Shown here piece after piece: positions 61,051 to 64,000 of a stretch of 64,000 bases of DNA. Every line of letters begins with the position of its first letter. The stretch's first letter is position 1. The translations under genes were made by a program, and so were the position numbers. The notes under the pieces are model-generated. The model made no database searches. It worked only from the letters and a program-made list of their open reading frames with translations, and had not been told where the DNA came from. The stretch is from CAYLYP01 sp964387795 (lineage in GTDB: Bacteria > Bacteroidota > Bacteroidia > Bacteroidales > UBA7960): contig CAYLYP010000001.1 of the NCBI GenBank assembly GCA_964387795.1, positions 1 through 64,000 on the forward strand, in the 5' to 3' direction.

Positions 61051-61167
61051 CTTGTTAATAGCTGTTTGTTTTTATTTTGTAAAAATACAATTTTTCTGCA
61101 TAACCAGGGCCTGCTGAAAAAGTCTTTAAGGCATCAGATGTGAGGCAATAAGGCAAAATTTCCCTGA

Positions 61168-61221
61168 CACACTTTTCTGAACACTCCCACACACTTTTCT
61201 GAACACTCCCTGAATGCTCCC
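61168..61221. repeat. 22-bp tandem repeat
   Basis: CACACTTTTCTGAACACTCC(C) occurs at 61168-61188 and identically at 61190-61210, so the period is 22 bases (twice 11). A partial third unit, TGAATGCTCCC, follows at 61211-61221. It sits 30 bases before the palindromic element. Confidence 0.85.
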
Positions 61222-61250
61222 AAGCTATAAAAAAGAGTAGTCATGTCAAT

Positions 61251-61360
61251 GGTTGAGTCGGGTTTAAAGCGGTGTTAAGGCGGTGTTGAACCGGGTTCAA
61301 CCCGGCTCAAACCCGGCTCAAACCCGCCTCAAACCCGCCTCAACCCCGCCTCAACCCTTA
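61251..61360. repeat. 11-bp iterated palindromic element, copy 2
   Basis: Ten consecutive 11-bp units. Units 1-4 are of the type GTTTAAAGCGG or TGTTGAACCGG; units 5-10 of the type CTCAAACCCGC. The switch is at 61294/61295 (TGTTGAACCGG then GTTCAACCCGG). Read on the minus strand it matches copy 1 (38965-39069) in design and in part of its flank, so the two copies are in opposite orientation. The last unit (CTCAACCCTTA) is imperfect. Confidence 0.9.
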
Positions 61361-61574
61361 ATGTGAACCATACATGTTCCCTGTCGGGTATTTATCCAAA
61401 AATTTGAAAATTCACGTGAGAGCTGTATTATAGAAGGATCTCCTTGATTATGGATTATGTTTTTAACAATCGTATGAATCATATTTATTATGTTGTTTGA
61501 TAATGTTTTATAATAAATCATTAAGCCCTGGGCTTGATAAAAGCATAAAAAAATCAGGTTTTTTTATTGTCAAA

Positions 61575-61606
61575 TTGCAGGAATAATGATTTTTTTATTA
61601 CATTTG
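61575..61606 (+). promoter_or_regulatory. Promoter of tRNA-His
   Basis: TTG at 61575-61577 and TACATTTG at 61599-61606 with a 21-base gap, fitting the Bacteroidota consensus. It ends 18 bases before the tRNA. Confidence 0.7.
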
Positions 61607-61624
61607 CACTCCCAAAACAAACAC

Positions 61625-61699
61625 GGTGGCTATAGCTCAGCTGGTTAGAGCATCAGATTGTGGTTCTGAGGGTCGTGGGTTCGAATCCCATTAGCCACC
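61625..61699 (+). tRNA. tRNA-His (GTG anticodon)
   Basis: The acceptor GTGGCTA/TAGCCAC has the extra 5' G (61625) that pairs with C73 (61699), the histidine identity element. The anticodon loop TTGTGGT carries GTG. The D arm (GCTCAGCTGGTTAGAGC) and T arm (TTCGAAT) are standard. CCA is not encoded. A terminator follows directly. Confidence 0.98.
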
Positions 61700-61701
61700 C
61701 T

Positions 61702-61740
61702 AAAAAAGCAGTTTCTTGAAAAAAGAGGCTGCTTTTTTTT
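61702..61740 (+). terminator. Terminator of tRNA-His
   Basis: AAAAAAGCAG at 61702-61711 pairs exactly with CTGCTTTTTT at 61729-61738, and T continues to 61740. It lies three bases after the tRNA. Confidence 0.88.
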
Positions 61741-61826
61741 ATTATTATCCGATACTTTTTTTTGAAAAGGAAACCCTTTGTCGTAAATTGCGTAAAATAC
61801 CCTGAATCAGCGTATGATCTTTTTTG

Positions 61827-61834
61827 TACTTTTG
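61827..61834 (+). promoter_or_regulatory. -7 box upstream of the SprB-repeat gene
   Basis: TACTTTTG matches TAnnTTTG exactly, about 73 bases before the ATG at 61908. No TTG at the -33 distance. Confidence 0.4.
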
Positions 61835-61907
61835 GCCGTTATTATTGAATAAAAAAATGATAATGAGCCGGATTTAAAACAGTAATGGGTACTAAAAAAC
61901 TAATGGT

Positions 61908-64000
61908 ATGAGAAAAAGTATAGCCCTCTTTATTTGTGTAGTGTTATCTGGAATTTTGAATGCGCAAAATCAAAGCCCCGTTGTCAAAGAGGTTTTGCCG
62001 GGATATATCATGGGGGCGCAGGCCAAGCTCCCAAAAGTCATCATGGAAACAGGCAGCAAAGATGTCTTGTGGTCTGAAGATTTTGGATCAGGGATCCCGG
62101 CTGGTTGGGCAACAGGATCAGCAGGTGATTTTTGTAACTGGAATTACACAACGCAGGGGCCTCAGGGGCCATTTTCTGTTGGTGTCCCTCCAATAGCTTC
62201 AACCAGTGCCGATAATGGTTTTATTATCCTTGATCCGGATTTATGTAATATTTCAACACCTTATCAGGTGGTTGATGCATTTATCCAAACCGAAAAACTT
62301 AATCTTGAAGACTATCCGAATGTAAGGTTGGAATTCCAGCATAATTTCCGCTATTGTTGTGATCCGGTGAATTCAAAGCTTCAAGTCCTGGTGAGTAACG
62401 ACAGTATCAACTGGGTTGCATTTGATGTGAAAAACGGGCTTGGACCCAATAATACTAGTGCCAATCCTTTGTTTCAGGCAGTAAATATTAGCGAAGTTGC
62501 AGGTGGTCAATCAAGTGTATGGATACGTTTTCACCAATCGGGTACAACCCATTATTGGTGGATGATAGATGATATCCAGTTGGTAAGCTTCATCTCCAAC
62601 GACCTGGCAATGGATATGGTTGGGGCAGGTGGGTATTCGAGATTACCTTATGGTCAGGCCCCTGATATGGAGATGTTTGCCCGTGTAACAAATGTTGGGG
62701 GCAATATTCAGAACAATGTTAAAACAACAATTGAAGTAAATAAGGGTTTTTATTCAGGCACATCAACCACTTTGCCACAATTAGGTGCAGGGTCTTCAAA
62801 TACGTTTAGTTTTTCTGAATGGCCTGAACTGGCAGGGAAGGGTGTTTATGAATTTGAATTTATTGTAAGCCAGCAGGAGGAAGATGAAATGCCTGAAAAC
62901 AACACCTTAAGTGAAATTGTTTGGATTACAGATAGTGTCTTTGCCCGCGATTCGTATAACTATAATGGGATGGGGATCTGGAATGGTTCTGAACAGGCTT
63001 TTACAGTTGGCAATATTTTTGAATTAACCGAGCCGATGGCAGCCAGTTCTGTTTCTTTTGTCCTGCACCAAAACACACAGGCAGGATCTCAGGCTATAGT
63101 CAGGCTTTATAGTTTTGATGGGACTACATTTACAGAAATTGCTTCCAGTGAGCCATATAGCATTCAAAGTGCTGATGTTCCAACAGGAGCTGGTTTAGAT
63201 CCTATATCTGTGTCACTGCCATTTACATCAGGAAATCAAGACCTAAGTGCTGGAATTTATCTTGCCGGGGTTGAGTTAAGCGGTTTGGGGGACTATGGCA
63301 TTGCAGCATCTGTACAGGGCATCATGCCACCAGAAACAAGTTATTTTTATAACGGGGAAGTATGGAGCATTGAAACAAATACCCCAATGATAAGGTTGAA
63401 TTTTGGGGAAAATGTTGCATTATGTACTCCACAGATTGTCCAATCTGTTACTAATGATGTTTGCAATGCAGGGATGGGAATGGCCGAAGTTCATGCAACA
63501 GTAGGCACACCTCCATTTACATATACATGGTCAACAGACCCGGTTCAACAGGGACCGGTAGCAATTCATCTTGCCGCAGGAACCTATCAGGTAAACATTG
63601 TTGATGAAGCTGGCTGTGAAGAAAATTTTGACGTCGTAATTGGTAATGACCCCTTGATGGCTGAGCTGGAGATAAAAAATGCCGCATGTAACAGTGCAAC
63701 AGGTTCGGCTAAAGTTACACCTACCAATGGGACTGCCCCATACTCGTATTTATGGAACACTGTACCTCCTCAAATATTTAATACAGCAGTAAACTTATTG
63801 CCCGGGACCTATTCAGTGGAGGTGACCGATGCAAACGAATGTGTGAATGAGTTTGATGTGATTATTGGGAACGATGAAAATCTTACATTAATCACTTCAT
63901 CTGAGAATGCATTATGTGGGTCATCCTCAGGTTCTGCAACAGTAAGTGTTGACAGGGGGGTTGAGCCTTATACCTATAGCTGGGACACAGAACCTGCACA
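61908..64000 (+). CDS. Secreted SprB-repeat protein (3' end outside window)
   Basis: Starts at ATG 61908 and stays open to the window end, so at least 697 residues. A signal peptide is clear (MRKSIALFICVVLSGILNAQ). Next comes a jelly-roll-like region with a WSEDFGSGIPAGW opening and WWMIDDIQL ending (about 50-225), then a beta-rich region (about 235-500). From about residue 505 there are SprB-type repeats: pattern G.PPFTYTWS...GTYQVNIVDEAGC, with three repeats visible and the third cut. SprB of Flavobacterium is the T9SS-exported gliding adhesin. A T9SS sorting domain is expected beyond the edge. Adhesin function is inferred. Confidence 0.85.
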   Translation, partial: MRKSIALFICVVLSGILNAQNQSPVVKEVLPGYIMGAQAKLPKVIMETGSKDVLWSEDFGSGIPAGWATGSAGDFCNWNYTTQGPQGPFSVGVPPIASTSADNGFIILDPDLCNISTPYQVVDAFIQTEKLNLEDYPNVRLEFQHNFRYCCDPVNSKLQVLVSNDSINWVAFDVKNGLGPNNTSANPLFQAVNISEVAGGQSSVWIRFHQSGTTHYWWMIDDIQLVSFISNDLAMDMVGAGGYSRLPYGQAPDMEMFARVTNVGGNIQNNVKTTIEVNKGFYSGTSTTLPQLGAGSSNTFSFSEWPELAGKGVYEFEFIVSQQEEDEMPENNTLSEIVWITDSVFARDSYNYNGMGIWNGSEQAFTVGNIFELTEPMAASSVSFVLHQNTQAGSQAIVRLYSFDGTTFTEIASSEPYSIQSADVPTGAGLDPISVSLPFTSGNQDLSAGIYLAGVELSGLGDYGIAASVQGIMPPETSYFYNGEVWSIETNTPMIRLNFGENVALCTPQIVQSVTNDVCNAGMGMAEVHATVGTPPFTYTWSTDPVQQGPVAIHLAAGTYQVNIVDEAGCEENFDVVIGNDPLMAELEIKNAACNSATGSAKVTPTNGTAPYSYLWNTVPPQIFNTAVNLLPGTYSVEVTDANECVNEFDVIIGNDENLTLITSSENALCGSSSGSATVSVDRGVEPYTYSWDTEPA

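Larger units (their letters stand above)
61051..61624. other. Divergent intergenic region with repeats
   Basis: 574 bases between the glycosyltransferase (-) and tRNA-His (+). It holds a 22-bp tandem repeat (61168-61221), the second 11-bp palindromic element (61251-61360) and the tRNA promoter (61575-61606). No gene is supported. Confidence 0.65.

Noticed and set aside
61960..62196. Plus-strand open frame of 78 codons
   Set aside because: It is an out-of-frame shadow inside the SprB-repeat gene, which has a signal peptide and continuous domain structure.

Overview
The window comes from a Bacteroidota chromosome, probably Bacteroidales-like. Four things point there: the gene order rpsL-rpsG-fusA-rpsJ with no tuf gene between fusA and rpsJ; secreted proteins ending in type IX secretion (T9SS) sorting domains and a SprB-repeat protein; zinc-free S14, S4 and L36; and many promoters of the Bacteroidota form TTG-N19-21-TAnnTTTG with few Shine-Dalgarno sites. 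No phage, insertion sequence or CRISPR array was found.

Layout. 1-1848: rsgA, dtd and a MazG-like gene. 1917-3620: a secreted CotH-like protein. 4050-22097: one long translation operon from rpsL to rplQ (31 ribosomal protein genes plus fusA, secY, map, infA and rpoA), including a 38-codon rpmJ at 18900-19016. It ends in a terminator and is followed by eno. 23535-29218: a sensory pair on the minus strand, a kinase with about ten PAS domains and a REC-kinase hybrid. 29574-32632: a secreted endonuclease/phosphatase-fold protein and a Na/Pi cotransporter. 32801-34919: nrfHA, ammonia-forming nitrite reductase. 35197-37410: a TPR histidine kinase. 37407-38841: a FetAB-type ABC exporter. 39267-40514: a lone Dpp/Opp-type permease. 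40539-46451: a Sia-type partner-switching locus. 46531-51283: pcm, an oxidoreductase, a lipoprotein, a polyprenyl sugar transferase and a DUF4294 protein. 51497-54923: tig-clpP-clpX. Then follow tRNA-Leu(TAG), a thioredoxin-like protein, a 1000-residue hybrid kinase, a family-4 glycosyltransferase, tRNA-His(GTG), and the start of a large SprB-repeat protein cut by the window edge.

Two things stand out. First, the locus at 40539-46451 encodes a SiaB-like kinase, a SiaC-like phosphoprotein, a 107-residue coiled-coil protein that looks like the stalk of a SiaD cyclase without its GGDEF domain, and two TPR-SpoIIE phosphatases, one of which has lost catalytic residues. This suggests a partner-switching pathway whose output is not c-di-GMP. 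Second, two non-coding elements at 38965-39069 and 61251-61360 are built from 11-bp units that switch to their reverse complement halfway, giving a large imperfect palindrome with an exact 11-bp period. They lie in opposite orientation, each between divergently transcribed genes. I do not recognise this family.

All calls come from reading the sequence and from knowledge of the families. No database search was run.
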